A stretch of DNA of 64,000 bases from Ktedonobacter racemifer DSM 44963. GTDB lineage: Bacteria > Chloroflexota > Ktedonobacteria > Ktedonobacterales > Ktedonobacteraceae. A program made the translations under genes and the position numbers. Every line of letters starts with the position of its first letter. The first letter of the stretch is position 1. Below the pieces are notes generated by a model that did no database searches, was not told the DNA's origin, and saw nothing but the letters and a program-made list of their open reading frames with translations. Below are positions 49,957-60,163 of the stretch, piece after piece. The stretch is from assembly GCF_000178855.1 (NCBI RefSeq), contig NZ_ADVG01000001.1, positions 1,736,001-1,800,000 of the forward strand, given 5' to 3'.

Positions 49957-50454
49957 CTAGCGCATATCGAGCTTTACATCCTCTCCGATATCTTCCCATG
50001 CGCCTGCCGCCTTTTTCGTTAACCTATAGAGCAGAGTCATCTTCCCTGAGGGCACATCCCAGTATTCCGCACTCTCAACATGTACCTTGAGCAGCGCGAG
50101 AGTAGGATCATCCAGGCCCTGGGGAAACCAGGCCTTGTAGAAAGGTCGCCAGTAGTGCTTGATTGTGTCATGATCGCGCACTAGCCCCGCGACACCCGAG
50201 ACAGAGACAAAGAGGTTATCATCTGGCTTGGAGTAGCTGATATTGACCTGGTGATGCTGCGACACCTCGCTTACCTTGGGGGCATCCGACGACGTGAAAA
50301 ACCAGAGATCACCATCAAACTCGACATCCTGGGTCGCCATAGGGCGACTACGCAACGTGCCATCCGCTTCCTGCGTGGTCATCATAGCAATACGTATATC
50401 TTTAATCTTCTCAGCTAGAAGCTTCACATCGCTCTTTTTCTCGTGGCTAGCCAT
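49957..50454 (-). CDS. pyridoxamine 5'-phosphate oxidase-like general stress protein
   Basis: 165 residues with the split-barrel FMN-binding fold of general stress protein 26-type proteins: IRIAMMTTQEADGTLRSRPM, LWFFTSSDAPKVSEV, VNISYSKPDDNLFVSVSG and a C-terminal KAAGAWEDIGEDVKL. These bind flavin; their physiological reaction is unclear. The ATG at 50454 has GGAAG about 9 nt upstream; the frame is open to 50505 without a better start. Confidence 0.85.
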   Translation of the reverse strand: MASHEKKSDVKLLAEKIKDIRIAMMTTQEADGTLRSRPMATQDVEFDGDLWFFTSSDAPKVSEVSQHHQVNISYSKPDDNLFVSVSGVAGLVRDHDTIKHYWRPFYKAWFPQGLDDPTLALLKVHVESAEYWDVPSGKMTLLYRLTKKAAGAWEDIGEDVKLDMR

Positions 50455-50578
50455 ATGAGGGTCTTCCTTTCTCGTATCGCACCTTACCAGGCAATAGAAG
50501 TTCATAACGTATTCACTTCACGTTAGTGACACGCGTAGTTCACGAGGCGTGTTACAAAAAGCGATGCCCTTGCTTAGC

Positions 50579-52594
50579 CTATCCGCCCCAGATGGTCAAT
50601 CGTGTATCATTCCCCTCATCCAGAGCGGCAAGCTCGATACGCGTCGGCGACCAGGTGGCCTGAAAGGACACGGGCAGGGTATAGAGAGGCGCCAGTTCAC
50701 CGGGGAAACCAAAAAGCGTTCGCTGTGAGTTCAATACGACAGCAACGCGCCCATCAGGGGCAATGCTCACCATACGTGGCAGACTTGGAAGGTTGCTCCA
50801 CTGGAAAATCCGTTGCTGCCCTGAACGCTCCCAGCCCTCCACACGGTTATCACGAAAGGCCACGGCGTAGAACGAGCTATCAGGCGCCCAGCTTATGCCT
50901 CGTACAATTTCTCCATCCTCATGGTCATAGAGAGATTCAATGCGTTGCCCGATTCGCCAGCACATGAGGCGTCCGCTGCGTGTCCCGGCTACAAGGCGTT
51001 TGCCGTCGGGAGACCAGCAAAGCACTCCACTCCCACTCATTTCCTCGCGTGAGAGGGTAACGGGCAGTGGTGGTTGGGGGATATGTAACTGGTGCAGGGG
51101 CAAAGCATACAAGACCACCCGCTCACCTATCCAGAGGGCCATATTCCAGGTCGATGACCAGGAGAAGGCCACAATCGAACGCGCCTGAAAACGCATCACC
51201 AGGGGTAGCAGACGTTGCTCGACACGATCCCAGAAGCGTACCTCTCCCCCTTTGCTTAACGCCAGGATGCGTCCATCTGGTGACCAGCAGAGTTCATGCG
51301 TATCTTCCACCTGCGAGACACGTGGCAGATGCTCTACCAGCCCATTACGACTCAAGATACATGGTGGCTCGCCATAGAGTGCGCAGGCCAGTATCTCCCC
51401 CTGAGGTTGCCAGCTCAACATACGCAGGCGTGCCGGAAGATCAAAATGCGCCAGGGTCTGAAGCGCCAGTGGGGTATATAAGCGACCAGAGATCTCGCGC
51501 CGTCCAGAAGTGGTGGCGGCCTTGACAGGCGCAGGTGCGATTGGCTCGTCAAGCACCAGCCCTTCCCTGATATCGATGGGATCAAGTGAGAACTGCATCT
51601 GCTCGGGAGGAAGGGTATAGCGTGGATGCATAGCGGCTTCTGGCGCTCGCGAGCGCTCCTCGGGGAGCACATCTAGTGCCAGGTCAACGCTGATCGTTCG
51701 CGCCGTCTTCTCCTCGCTTGCCTGCTGCTCAATCGCCTGTTGTAAGGATTGGGCAAATGCCAGCACTGTGGGGAAGCGCTGCTCGGGATCCTTCGCGAGC
51801 GCGCGAAGGATGACGGCGTCAATCGCGGATGAGAAGATACGTTCAGCATTCAACTGACTGGGCGCCAGGGGAGGATCTACGACATGTGCCAGGGGATTAG
51901 TACCCACATTGATGGGAAAGCGTCCTGTCAGCATCCAGCAAGCCATGATCGCCAGCGAATATTGGTCTGAAGCGCAATACGCTCGCTGATTCACCTGCTC
52001 AGGCGCCATATACTGATAGGTACCAATCACATCGCTTACTTCAATATACTCCACGGACACATCTTTGAGATGCGCGATCCCAAAGTCGAAGAGGAAGAGT
52101 TCGACGCAGCGCTGCGTCGGTTGGGCATCCCTCACCGCACGCACAAGAAAATTCCCGGGTTTGACGTCACCATGAATAATCGCAGGCTGACGTGCATGCA
52201 AATACCAGAGGCTCTGGGCTGCCTGCAGAATCGCGTCTCCCGTCTGCACTAGTGTCCAGTATTGCCATGGCGCTTGCTTCTTCGCCATAGACGCCAATGA
52301 GCGCTCAGGCATATAGGGAGAGATGAGGAAGGGTACTTTACGCTGATTATAGTGCGTCCATCCCGAATCGAGCAAGGGCAGAATATGTTGATGTTTCAGG
52401 CTCCTGGCGATCTTAATTTCGCGCTGAAAACGCTCCTGGGCCTTGTGATTGAGCTGATCATCCTCAACGACCGGCTTGAGGATTTTTAGCGCGACCTCCT
52501 GGTGCGTACGCATATCGCGTGCAAGCCAGACCTCGCTCATATTCCCCGGATAGAGGAGATCTATGCGCTCATAGCGCTCGCCAGCCATTAGCAT
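50579..52594 (-). CDS. Hanks-type Ser/Thr protein kinase with C-terminal beta-propeller-like region
   Basis: 671 residues. The kinase domain (5-285) has the Lys in VALKILKP, the catalytic loop HGDVKPGN (HGD in place of HRD, as in many bacterial kinases), DFGIAHL and MAPEQVNQR. The second half (about 370-670) has WD40/TolB-like blades ending in SWQPQGEILA, CWSPDGRILALS, CWSPDGKRLVAGT and SWAPDSSFYAVAF. There is no membrane helix. The propeller probably binds a partner protein. It lies 81 bp downstream of the NACHT-HEAT gene on the same strand and may be co-transcribed. Confidence 0.9.
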   Translation of the reverse strand: MLMAGERYERIDLLYPGNMSEVWLARDMRTHQEVALKILKPVVEDDQLNHKAQERFQREIKIARSLKHQHILPLLDSGWTHYNQRKVPFLISPYMPERSLASMAKKQAPWQYWTLVQTGDAILQAAQSLWYLHARQPAIIHGDVKPGNFLVRAVRDAQPTQRCVELFLFDFGIAHLKDVSVEYIEVSDVIGTYQYMAPEQVNQRAYCASDQYSLAIMACWMLTGRFPINVGTNPLAHVVDPPLAPSQLNAERIFSSAIDAVILRALAKDPEQRFPTVLAFAQSLQQAIEQQASEEKTARTISVDLALDVLPEERSRAPEAAMHPRYTLPPEQMQFSLDPIDIREGLVLDEPIAPAPVKAATTSGRREISGRLYTPLALQTLAHFDLPARLRMLSWQPQGEILACALYGEPPCILSRNGLVEHLPRVSQVEDTHELCWSPDGRILALSKGGEVRFWDRVEQRLLPLVMRFQARSIVAFSWSSTWNMALWIGERVVLYALPLHQLHIPQPPLPVTLSREEMSGSGVLCWSPDGKRLVAGTRSGRLMCWRIGQRIESLYDHEDGEIVRGISWAPDSSFYAVAFRDNRVEGWERSGQQRIFQWSNLPSLPRMVSIAPDGRVAVVLNSQRTLFGFPGELAPLYTLPVSFQATWSPTRIELAALDEGNDTRLTIWGG

Positions 52595-52675
52595 CGATAT
52601 CCACTCGTACCTTCTAGTGTCGAAAAACGGCGTATGCCAGCTCGCCTACGGTTGTTCGTTTTGGTCAAGAACATG

Positions 52676-55600
52676 TTAACGCCTCTTTGAGCGCCTGGTA
52701 TCCGCAGATGAGGAGGGTTCACCCGTAAATGCTCGCAGTTGCCCACTCAACGAATCGCGCTCACGCTGCAAGTTATCGCGCTCGCGTGTCATCTGCTCCA
52801 GGCGCGCGGACAGTGAGTCATTCTCACGCGTCAACTGCGTAATATTTCCCTGCATTTTCTGTCGCTCGCGTTTGCCACGTTCCAGATCACCCTCACGCTC
52901 AGTATGCTCCTGTTTTAACTCCTCCAGTTGACTATCAAGCTTATCAGCACGCTCCTTTTCGGCTTGTGCCTGTTGAATAACCAGAACCAATTGCTTTTCG
53001 TGCGTCTCTTGCTCATCCCGCAAAGCGCGCTTGAGCTGCTGAATCTGGGGACCATAGCGTACTCCCAGGAGTATGCTGAAGAGTTCATGCTCTGGCGCGC
53101 CCTCGGGTATGCGCTCGCGCAACTCTCGTAAACGCGGCACATCCCACTGGCCACCCGCGAGCAAACCGCCCAGGGCGCGTAAAGCCACTGAGAGCCGCTC
53201 CATTTGCTGCATCCCAGGACGAGAAGCGCCAGGGCCATAGAGATGTGTGCTCTGGGCATATTCCTGAATAACACCCGACATCGTACTCATCCCAAGCACC
53301 GCTGCCAGTTCCTCGCGCAGCTCCAGCGCCGTCTCTCCTCGCTTAAACACCTGGAGTGCTTCATCCTGGGCGGACCTCCCTAGCAATAAAAAGAGGGTCG
53401 TCAGAAGCTTGCTCTGGCGTGGGTCGCTATCCAGCGCCTGGAGCAGTGGCGTAACGATCAATGGCTCACCCAGCAACAGGAGCAGAGCCAGTAGACGCAG
53501 GTTCGTTGTCTCCTCCGTATGGGTCTGGATATGCGCAACCAGATCAGCGACCATGGCCCGATCACCGAAAGTGCCGGACTCTCCCATGATGCGCTGTAAC
53601 AAGAGGGTGACAGCCATTCCCATGTCAGAGGGATCATCATGCGAAAGCTGCGTCACCAGTTGCTCCTTGATATTCTGAGGAGACATGGTATTGAAGACCT
53701 CAAGCGCCGCCTCACGCCGCTCCAGCGAGGTATAATCACTCAAGGCACTCATGATAAAAGGCAAAGCGATAACGCCCAGGTCACGCAAGACCTCCTTTGA
53801 GGCGCGCACCAGCATCGCGTCATGCGAGATAATCAGCTCGCCCATTTTGGGAACGGCCGGTGCGCCAATCTGCACAAGAGTAAGCATAGCCCCTCGCCGG
53901 CGCTCGTTATCCTTGAGTGCTTCAACCAGGCTATCAAGTACATGCTCGCGGTATTCCTGAAGGTAGACCAGGCGTTTGAGAGCTTCCGCGACCCCTTCGA
54001 GCAACTGGGCAGTTTCCAGCCCCTCCAATAAAGCAGGCAGGCTGATATCAGCAAGCTCATTGGTCAATACATAAAAAAGCACCTCGCGTACACGATCAGG
54101 AAGAATAAGGGCAAAGAGCTTGACCAGCGCGGTCAGCATTGTCTGTGTATCGCCATGTTGATGCACAAGAGCCACGATCACCTTCTGTGCCCGTGTACAC
54201 GTCACCTGGCGCCTATCGTCCAGACCTTCCACTAAGGGCCGCAAAATTCCGGGACCAAAGCGCGGTAAAAGCTCTGCCGCCACCTCCCCCAGCTCTTCCG
54301 CTCCTAGCAATTCGACCAGGCGCGCAATGGCGACATCGGGGTGTTTGAGCAGCAGGGGAGAGAGAGGCTCACGCAATACTGGCTGGGCCAGGCCATTGAT
54401 TAGTGCAGGTACGACCGCCACGCCTGGTAGCTCCTCCAGTGCCTGATAGAGATAGGACTGAACGCGTTGATCGGGATAGAGCAGGTGTTGCACCAGCACA
54501 TCCGCCGATTTGTCTGCGCGCATACGAAAGATCGTGAGCAAGGCACTTGCCTGGCTATCGCTGCTGAGCGCAAGGGCCTCGATAAGCTCTTCACCAGGGA
54601 AGGGGTTCATACCCAGGATCGCCCGCTGTACACGCTGCACCTGCTGAGATGAATGAGACGTATCAAGCGCGTCGATCAGCGCGGGCAACGCCACCTCGCC
54701 TAGCTGGCTCAAGGCTTCAATCACCTCTTCCAGAATTTGCGGATGCGTACTCGTCAGCATCTGCAAAAGGGGAGCAACGACACGCGGCTCGCGAAATTGG
54801 CCCAGGGCTCGTACCAGCGCAATGGTCAGCAACGGCTCATCAGGGGGAGTTTGCACCAGTTCAATAAAGCGCGTGACAGCCTGTGTCGCATGCATATCAG
54901 CCAGGACCTGCACCAGGATACGTGTCCGTCCTGGAACGATGGGAGAGAGGGCCTCAATCATCGGCGCGAGGGCGGGTTCACCGATCCGCTTCAAAATACT
55001 TGCCGCACGCTCGGCGCTATCCTCACGCGTAGCGTGCAGAATACTTTCCAATAAACCTGGAATGCTGTCAGGAGCATAGGCATAGAGTGTCTCTGAGACA
55101 CGCCGGACCATAGTTGGTCCCGCTTCCGCGAGCAGTTGCAGCACATCAGGTAGCGCCTCCAGGTCGCGTGTCTCCTTCAAGACGTCCAACACACGCAAGC
55201 GCACCTCCTCAGAGGGCTGGCGCAAGAACGGCAGCAGTTTCGGTGTTGTCAGCGGGCCTATCGCGCGCAAGGCCTGGACCACATTCCCCACCGCCACCTC
55301 ATTTTGCGAGGGAAGGTACAGGAGCAAAGCATCAATCACCTTTTCGCCACGATCATCGCGTGAACTGGCCCCCTCCTCCTGGAGAGCCTGCCGGACGAGT
55401 ATATCGCGTGCCCGCTGCTGCGTCTGTGGCTCCTGCTGATAATTGGAGGTCAGCATCGGCACAATCGCTTCCACGATGCGCAGGTACTGCATATGCGTCA
55501 CACGCCGTTGCATATCCTGGCCGCTCATAAAGCGTTCTAAAATGGCCAGGGCCGCTAAATGCATGTAGACCGTTGCGACGGTTGCATCGCGTTGCTCCAC

Positions 55601-57955
55601 CACCTGGAGCAAACGTTTAAGCGTCAACTCTGGCCCAAGGCGATAGAGAGCATTGGTCGCACGCCGCATCACAAAGATATCAGTATCCTGAAGCCGCTCA
55701 ATCAGCGGCTCAACAGCGCGTGGATGATAGGTGCCACCCAGAATATTGACCGCGGAGGCGCGCATACGCGTACTCCGCTCAGCATGGGGGCGACTGAGTT
55801 CAACCGTGTGATCGACCACAACGGCTCCAAAGCGACCCAGCACCTGGGTCAAATGCTTCACCTGCGCCTCGTAGGCCACATCATCCACCACATCTTCCAG
55901 GAAAGAAAACAGCAAGGCTGGGACCACAGCCTTATCGAGCAGCAGCAACAGGTCATCAACACCCGCCACCATAATCAGTGGTAGGAGCGAGCGATAGACC
56001 TCCTGCCCTCCCTCCTCAGCGCAACGCGTGAAGATACGGGCCAACTCTTCGCGCGCGGCCCGATTGCGTACCGCGATGGAGAGCGCCTCCTCAACGCTTG
56101 GCGGGAGCATCACCAGGCGCTTGGCATCGGCCTGGGGTGGCGTCCAGAGTACGCCAACACACACCAGAGCCAGGGACAAAGCCTGGAGTAGGTGGACACG
56201 ATTCTCTAGGCCACGCGAGCCAAGCTGCTCGGCCAGCACCAGGGGATCATCTAGCAAGCCCGCCCAGATCGCGACTGGCTCGCTCCAGCGCCCAACGTTT
56301 TCCAGGAGTTCCTCGCGGATCTCTGGCTTTGTAGTCTGCTGCTCAGCCGCCTGGAAGTATTCGGCGACAAAATACTCAGCGATCAGTTCATGCCGAAAGC
56401 TCAACACGCCGTTGGGGCTGATATCTATCAGGTCCGCGGTCATCGCGAATTGTAAGAGCTGCGGCAAGTCGTCGCGCATCTCCTCCAGCGCATCAGGCTC
56501 CTCGATATCTGGATAGGGACCCTGAGCAGGATTTTCGTTGAGCCAGATAATAAGCTCGTCAGCGAAGGCCTCCAGTTCAGCCTCGCGCCAGCGCCCACTG
56601 GCGCTCGAAACCGAGAGCTGAATCGCGTTGCGATCATTGGCCCAGCGCGCCGCGCAGGCCACCACACTCAAAAAGCGGATCACCAGTTGTTCGCGCAGTT
56701 CGCTCCCTTGCCAACGCCCCTGACGCCGCTCACGCGCGACAAGCTGCACAACCGATTCGCGCAGGAGACGACCACGCGTGTCAATCTGCTTCCCACGCTC
56801 GACGCCTATCTGATCAATGATCTCCATAAGGGTAAAGAGCATCATTGGATTGGTGCAGTGGTAGCGCAAGCGGCTACGATCAATCACCTGCATGATCTGC
56901 CCCGCAGTATGGCGCCAGGGTTGATCCTGAACGACGATATAGCGCTCAATAAATTGCTGGATCTGCTCCGGTTGCAAAGGATAAATAGTGGCACAGGCCG
57001 CCTGACCGCGCGCGACCAGGCGCATAAACTCAGGCTGCTCACGATAATCAATCTCGCGACACGTCATCACCAGGCGGTTGTTTGAGTGCAGCATCAGCTC
57101 AGCCATTTCGTGGCTCACGTAGGTCAGGTAATTACTATCCACCTCATTAAGTCCATCACACAGCAGCAGGAGGCGTCCCTGCTGCGCGAGCTGGCGTAAG
57201 TACGGAGCCAGGTGCTCCATGCCCGGTAGATCGCTCTCCTGTAAAAAGCTGAGCAGGCCAATATTGCTATTGACCCAGGTTTCTTGCGGAACCTCGCTAT
57301 AGCGCTTGAGATAGAGGCTATAGTTCTTCATAGGTACAAATACGGGAATATAGCCTCGGCGAAAGATGAGGCGCCAGGGGTGAGTCAGCGCGCGATATTG
57401 ATAGACGCGCAGCGCCATCGTTTTTCCAGCCCCCGGAACCCCAAGAATCAATTGATGGGCATAGCTCTGCTCTAAGAGGTCGAGAATGGAGACGTGTTCA
57501 CTCTGCACCGCAATCGTTGGGGCCGTCACTTCATGATGGTTCTGCTCGGCCGTTGGGCGGATGTTGGCCATAGCCTCCAGAGGCGTGTAAAGGAGTTGAA
57601 AGCGTTTCTGGACCTGCTCTACGGCGCGGGCATAGCGCCAGAGCGCATATAAACGCGTTCCAAAGAGCGTGCTACCAAAGGTCGCTATAAACAGGAGGCA
57701 CAACAAGATCAGCAAGATAGGCGCGTGCAGAAGCAATGTTAGCGCAGAGGAGATGCTGGCTCCCCCCGGACGATGCTGGGTATTGAGCAGCAAGAGGGCC
57801 AGGACCATGACCAGCCCCGCCCCCAGCAACACTCCAAAAGCGAAGAGCAGGCTCCTCAATATCCGCTGTGGTAGCGTGCGTGTCTTGGAGAGCTTACGTG
57901 CTTCGCGACTCCCACGTGGCAAAGGAGGCTGCACGAATGGTTGCTCCTGTAGCAT
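52676..57955 (-). CDS. giant NACHT NTPase with HEAT repeats and C-terminal coiled coil (STAND/NLR-like)
   Basis: About 1759 residues. Two membrane helices near the N-terminus (LLFAFGVLLGAGLVMVLALL and ILLILLCLLFIATFGSTLFG) are followed by a NACHT NTPase: P-loop ILGVPGAGKTMAL, Walker B LLLLCDGLNEVD, and sensor-like RLVMTCREIDY. A winged-helix-type region follows, then about 900 residues of HEAT-like repeats (RATNALYRLGPE, VVQALRAIGPL, VIEALSQLGEVALPALIDAL) and a 120-residue coiled coil. STAND NTPases act as ligand-triggered oligomeric switches, often in immunity. The start at 57955 is chosen because a good promoter lies within the longer frame that reaches 58039. Confidence 0.88.
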   Translation of the reverse strand: MLQEQPFVQPPLPRGSREARKLSKTRTLPQRILRSLLFAFGVLLGAGLVMVLALLLLNTQHRPGGASISSALTLLLHAPILLILLCLLFIATFGSTLFGTRLYALWRYARAVEQVQKRFQLLYTPLEAMANIRPTAEQNHHEVTAPTIAVQSEHVSILDLLEQSYAHQLILGVPGAGKTMALRVYQYRALTHPWRLIFRRGYIPVFVPMKNYSLYLKRYSEVPQETWVNSNIGLLSFLQESDLPGMEHLAPYLRQLAQQGRLLLLCDGLNEVDSNYLTYVSHEMAELMLHSNNRLVMTCREIDYREQPEFMRLVARGQAACATIYPLQPEQIQQFIERYIVVQDQPWRHTAGQIMQVIDRSRLRYHCTNPMMLFTLMEIIDQIGVERGKQIDTRGRLLRESVVQLVARERRQGRWQGSELREQLVIRFLSVVACAARWANDRNAIQLSVSSASGRWREAELEAFADELIIWLNENPAQGPYPDIEEPDALEEMRDDLPQLLQFAMTADLIDISPNGVLSFRHELIAEYFVAEYFQAAEQQTTKPEIREELLENVGRWSEPVAIWAGLLDDPLVLAEQLGSRGLENRVHLLQALSLALVCVGVLWTPPQADAKRLVMLPPSVEEALSIAVRNRAAREELARIFTRCAEEGGQEVYRSLLPLIMVAGVDDLLLLLDKAVVPALLFSFLEDVVDDVAYEAQVKHLTQVLGRFGAVVVDHTVELSRPHAERSTRMRASAVNILGGTYHPRAVEPLIERLQDTDIFVMRRATNALYRLGPELTLKRLLQVVEQRDATVATVYMHLAALAILERFMSGQDMQRRVTHMQYLRIVEAIVPMLTSNYQQEPQTQQRARDILVRQALQEEGASSRDDRGEKVIDALLLYLPSQNEVAVGNVVQALRAIGPLTTPKLLPFLRQPSEEVRLRVLDVLKETRDLEALPDVLQLLAEAGPTMVRRVSETLYAYAPDSIPGLLESILHATREDSAERAASILKRIGEPALAPMIEALSPIVPGRTRILVQVLADMHATQAVTRFIELVQTPPDEPLLTIALVRALGQFREPRVVAPLLQMLTSTHPQILEEVIEALSQLGEVALPALIDALDTSHSSQQVQRVQRAILGMNPFPGEELIEALALSSDSQASALLTIFRMRADKSADVLVQHLLYPDQRVQSYLYQALEELPGVAVVPALINGLAQPVLREPLSPLLLKHPDVAIARLVELLGAEELGEVAAELLPRFGPGILRPLVEGLDDRRQVTCTRAQKVIVALVHQHGDTQTMLTALVKLFALILPDRVREVLFYVLTNELADISLPALLEGLETAQLLEGVAEALKRLVYLQEYREHVLDSLVEALKDNERRRGAMLTLVQIGAPAVPKMGELIISHDAMLVRASKEVLRDLGVIALPFIMSALSDYTSLERREAALEVFNTMSPQNIKEQLVTQLSHDDPSDMGMAVTLLLQRIMGESGTFGDRAMVADLVAHIQTHTEETTNLRLLALLLLLGEPLIVTPLLQALDSDPRQSKLLTTLFLLLGRSAQDEALQVFKRGETALELREELAAVLGMSTMSGVIQEYAQSTHLYGPGASRPGMQQMERLSVALRALGGLLAGGQWDVPRLRELRERIPEGAPEHELFSILLGVRYGPQIQQLKRALRDEQETHEKQLVLVIQQAQAEKERADKLDSQLEELKQEHTEREGDLERGKRERQKMQGNITQLTRENDSLSARLEQMTRERDNLQRERDSLSGQLRAFTGEPSSSADTRRSKRR

Positions 57956-57993
57956 AGTGACCCAGAAACCTTTCGTAGCAATATGGTAAAAAC

Positions 57994-58022
57994 AGTATAG
58001 CCTAGTTTTTGATTCTGAACAA
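57994..58022 (-). promoter_or_regulatory. sigma-70-like promoter of the NACHT-HEAT gene
   Basis: On the minus strand TTGTTC (58017-58022) and TATACT (57994-57999) are separated by exactly 17 bp, close to the TTGACA/TATAAT consensus, about 40 bp upstream of the ATG at 57955. The rest of the gap to 58426 has no supported gene. Confidence 0.65.
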
Positions 58023-58426
58023 GCACGCATGTAGACCATTACGGTAAAACACGCCGGGGAGGCTCAGCCATGTGGTATCATCATCAGTGCGAGCATCTCC
58101 CGGTCGCACTTCCTGAGTTTGTCAAACGTACACGTTGTCACCAGCGTTATCATGAAAAGAGTGTTACAAATATCCGCCTGAAGCGATCTTTATAATAGGG
58201 GACAAAGAGCTACCTTTTCGCAATCTCTCGCGCATCTCAGGGATGGCACTAAACTCGCATGCTGGACATCGACGTCTACAGGGCAAGTCCTCTATGTTGC
58301 TGAGACCATCAGACGCATAGGCGCGTTAGAGATAATAGAGCAACCTTTTTCGGGCTTCTCATATTTATAGTATTATATACCACTATTTACGAAGAAAAAG
58401 ATTTTAGCGAAAGGGCTCGCCCGTTT

Positions 58427-59995
58427 ATGCCTCATATAAACTCCCGGCCATTAGAGGGACAGCCGTCACGCAAGCATGCCCCCCCTGGGATGGCATTACC
58501 AACAAGAAACAAAGGCTATTCACAGATGCAGCCTACTTTTCAGGCTAGTGCACACCAAACACCGGGTCCAGATGAAATTGACACGCATGTCTACCCTGTT
58601 GTTCCTCGCCCAGCAAGCCCCGGTGCGCTTTCGCGCTTTAAAGACAAAGTAGCCGCTGCACAACATAAAGCGCAACTCGCGACCCGGGAAACCATCAAAA
58701 CATCGTCCCTTCCCTCCTCTCCATCTGGCGGGACACTCTCCTGGCGCAAAGTGGCCATCCTCCTCCCTTTGCTACTGATCGTGCTTTTTCATGCGTTCTC
58801 CCTGGGTGGAGCACAGTTTGCGGGTCCCCAGGGCTGGGCCTCACTGCTCGGAGGTCCCGTCAGCGCCAATAACCCTGACCTACTCCACACTATTAATAAG
58901 CAATTACAGGCCAATCAGAAAAACCAGCAGCATGTAAGCATTACGCCTCAGCAGTATATTGACACAATTCTACATAACATGACGATTGAGCAAAAAATTG
59001 GTCAAATGATGCTGGTGCAATTTACGGGTGCGACCTACTCATCAGACATTAGCACGATGGTAAGCCAGTATGGAGTAGGAGCGGTACTGATCTTCTACGC
59101 CAATGGCAACATCATCGATAAAGGCCAACTCAAGGGGCTCATTCAGCAGATGCAGAGCAATAGTACCATCCCCATGGCCGTCTCCATCGATCAGGAAGGT
59201 GGCTATGTCGACCGCTTAGCCCAACTTGATGGGATGCGACCCTCCGCCGCCACCATTGGGGCCTCCAATGATCCAGCCAAGGCCAAAGCAGCGGGCCAGC
59301 AGGACGCCCAGGATCTGCTCTCCTATGGCATCAATATGAATCTAGCTCCAGTCGTCGACGTTGATACACTGCCCTATTCTGAAATGCACATTGACCAGCG
59401 AACCTTTGGCACCACGCCAGAACAGGTGACGCAGATGGCTGGCGCTTATTTAGACGGTTTGCAGGCAGGGGGAAAGGTCGTCGGCACCCTCAAGCATTTC
59501 CCCGGCTTGGGCCGCTCGGCAACTGATCCTCATTTTGCTATCCCGCAAATTACTGCCTCGAAGAGTGAGCTCGAACAGGTCGATTGGGCACCCTACCGCG
59601 CCTTGATCAAGCAAAACAAGGTCCAGTCCATCATGGTCACCCATGAGATTCTCGACGCTATCGATCCAACCCAGCCTTCGACGCTCTCACCCAAGGTCAT
59701 CAAGAATATTCTCCGTGATGAATTCGGCTTCAAGGGCGTTATTATGACAGATAGCCTGACAATGAAAGGCATCACGAACTACGTCTCTCAGTCTCAGGCG
59801 GCCGCTCTGGCCATCGCAGCAGGCTGCGACCTGCTGATGGGTGCCTCCAGTGCCAGCCAGGTCGCCTCCATGATTGAAGGTATCAAGCAAGCCCTCCATG
59901 ATGGCACCATTACCCAGCAGCACATCGATGACTCTGTGCGCCGTATTTTGCTCATGAAATATCATATGGGGCTTCTTGCCTTACCCAAAAACTAA
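58427..59995 (+). CDS. membrane-anchored glycoside hydrolase family 3 (NagZ-like beta-N-acetylhexosaminidase)
   Basis: 522 residues. A polar, Pro-rich cytoplasmic N-terminus of about 105 residues precedes one membrane helix (VAILLPLLLIVLFHAFSLGG) and the GH3 catalytic domain (about 180-515). NagZ features are visible: MTIEQKIGQMMLVQFTG, MAVSIDQEGGYVDRLA, KHFPGLGRSATDPHFAIP (Asp-His acid/base loop) and the nucleophile Asp in VIMTDSLTM. It should cleave terminal beta-GlcNAc from peptidoglycan or chitin fragments outside the membrane. The long cytoplasmic tail is unusual for NagZ. Confidence 0.88.
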   Translation: MPHINSRPLEGQPSRKHAPPGMALPTRNKGYSQMQPTFQASAHQTPGPDEIDTHVYPVVPRPASPGALSRFKDKVAAAQHKAQLATRETIKTSSLPSSPSGGTLSWRKVAILLPLLLIVLFHAFSLGGAQFAGPQGWASLLGGPVSANNPDLLHTINKQLQANQKNQQHVSITPQQYIDTILHNMTIEQKIGQMMLVQFTGATYSSDISTMVSQYGVGAVLIFYANGNIIDKGQLKGLIQQMQSNSTIPMAVSIDQEGGYVDRLAQLDGMRPSAATIGASNDPAKAKAAGQQDAQDLLSYGINMNLAPVVDVDTLPYSEMHIDQRTFGTTPEQVTQMAGAYLDGLQAGGKVVGTLKHFPGLGRSATDPHFAIPQITASKSELEQVDWAPYRALIKQNKVQSIMVTHEILDAIDPTQPSTLSPKVIKNILRDEFGFKGVIMTDSLTMKGITNYVSQSQAAALAIAAGCDLLMGASSASQVASMIEGIKQALHDGTITQQHIDDSVRRILLMKYHMGLLALPKN

Positions 59996-60018
59996 CTGAC
60001 CTCTTATGTAATTTATTT

Positions 60019-60105
60019 GGGTAGTGGGTGTGGGGCGTGCTGGTGGCAGCAGGCCACCAGCACGCCCCACACCCACTACCCAGGCGAGCGCCACAGGCGC
60101 GAGAA
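60019..60105. repeat. palindromic element E (29-bp palindrome plus mini-hairpin motif, inverted orientation)
   Basis: Perfect 29-bp palindrome with arms 60019-60047 and 60053-60081 and a 5-nt loop. It is followed at 60086-60105 by the motif in reverse orientation (minus strand TTCTCGCGCCTGTGGCGCTC). It lies 24 bp after the GH3 stop and 58 bp before the next start, in the same transcript direction. Confidence 0.87.
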
Positions 60106-60163
60106 GCCATGCCAAAGATGCACACATCGGATTACAGAATACACCTGTGAAAGGGATCCTTTT

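Noticed and set aside
57956..58039. N-terminal 28-residue extension of the NACHT-HEAT protein
   Set aside because: A TTGTTC-17-TATACT promoter lies inside this extension, so translation most likely begins at 57955.
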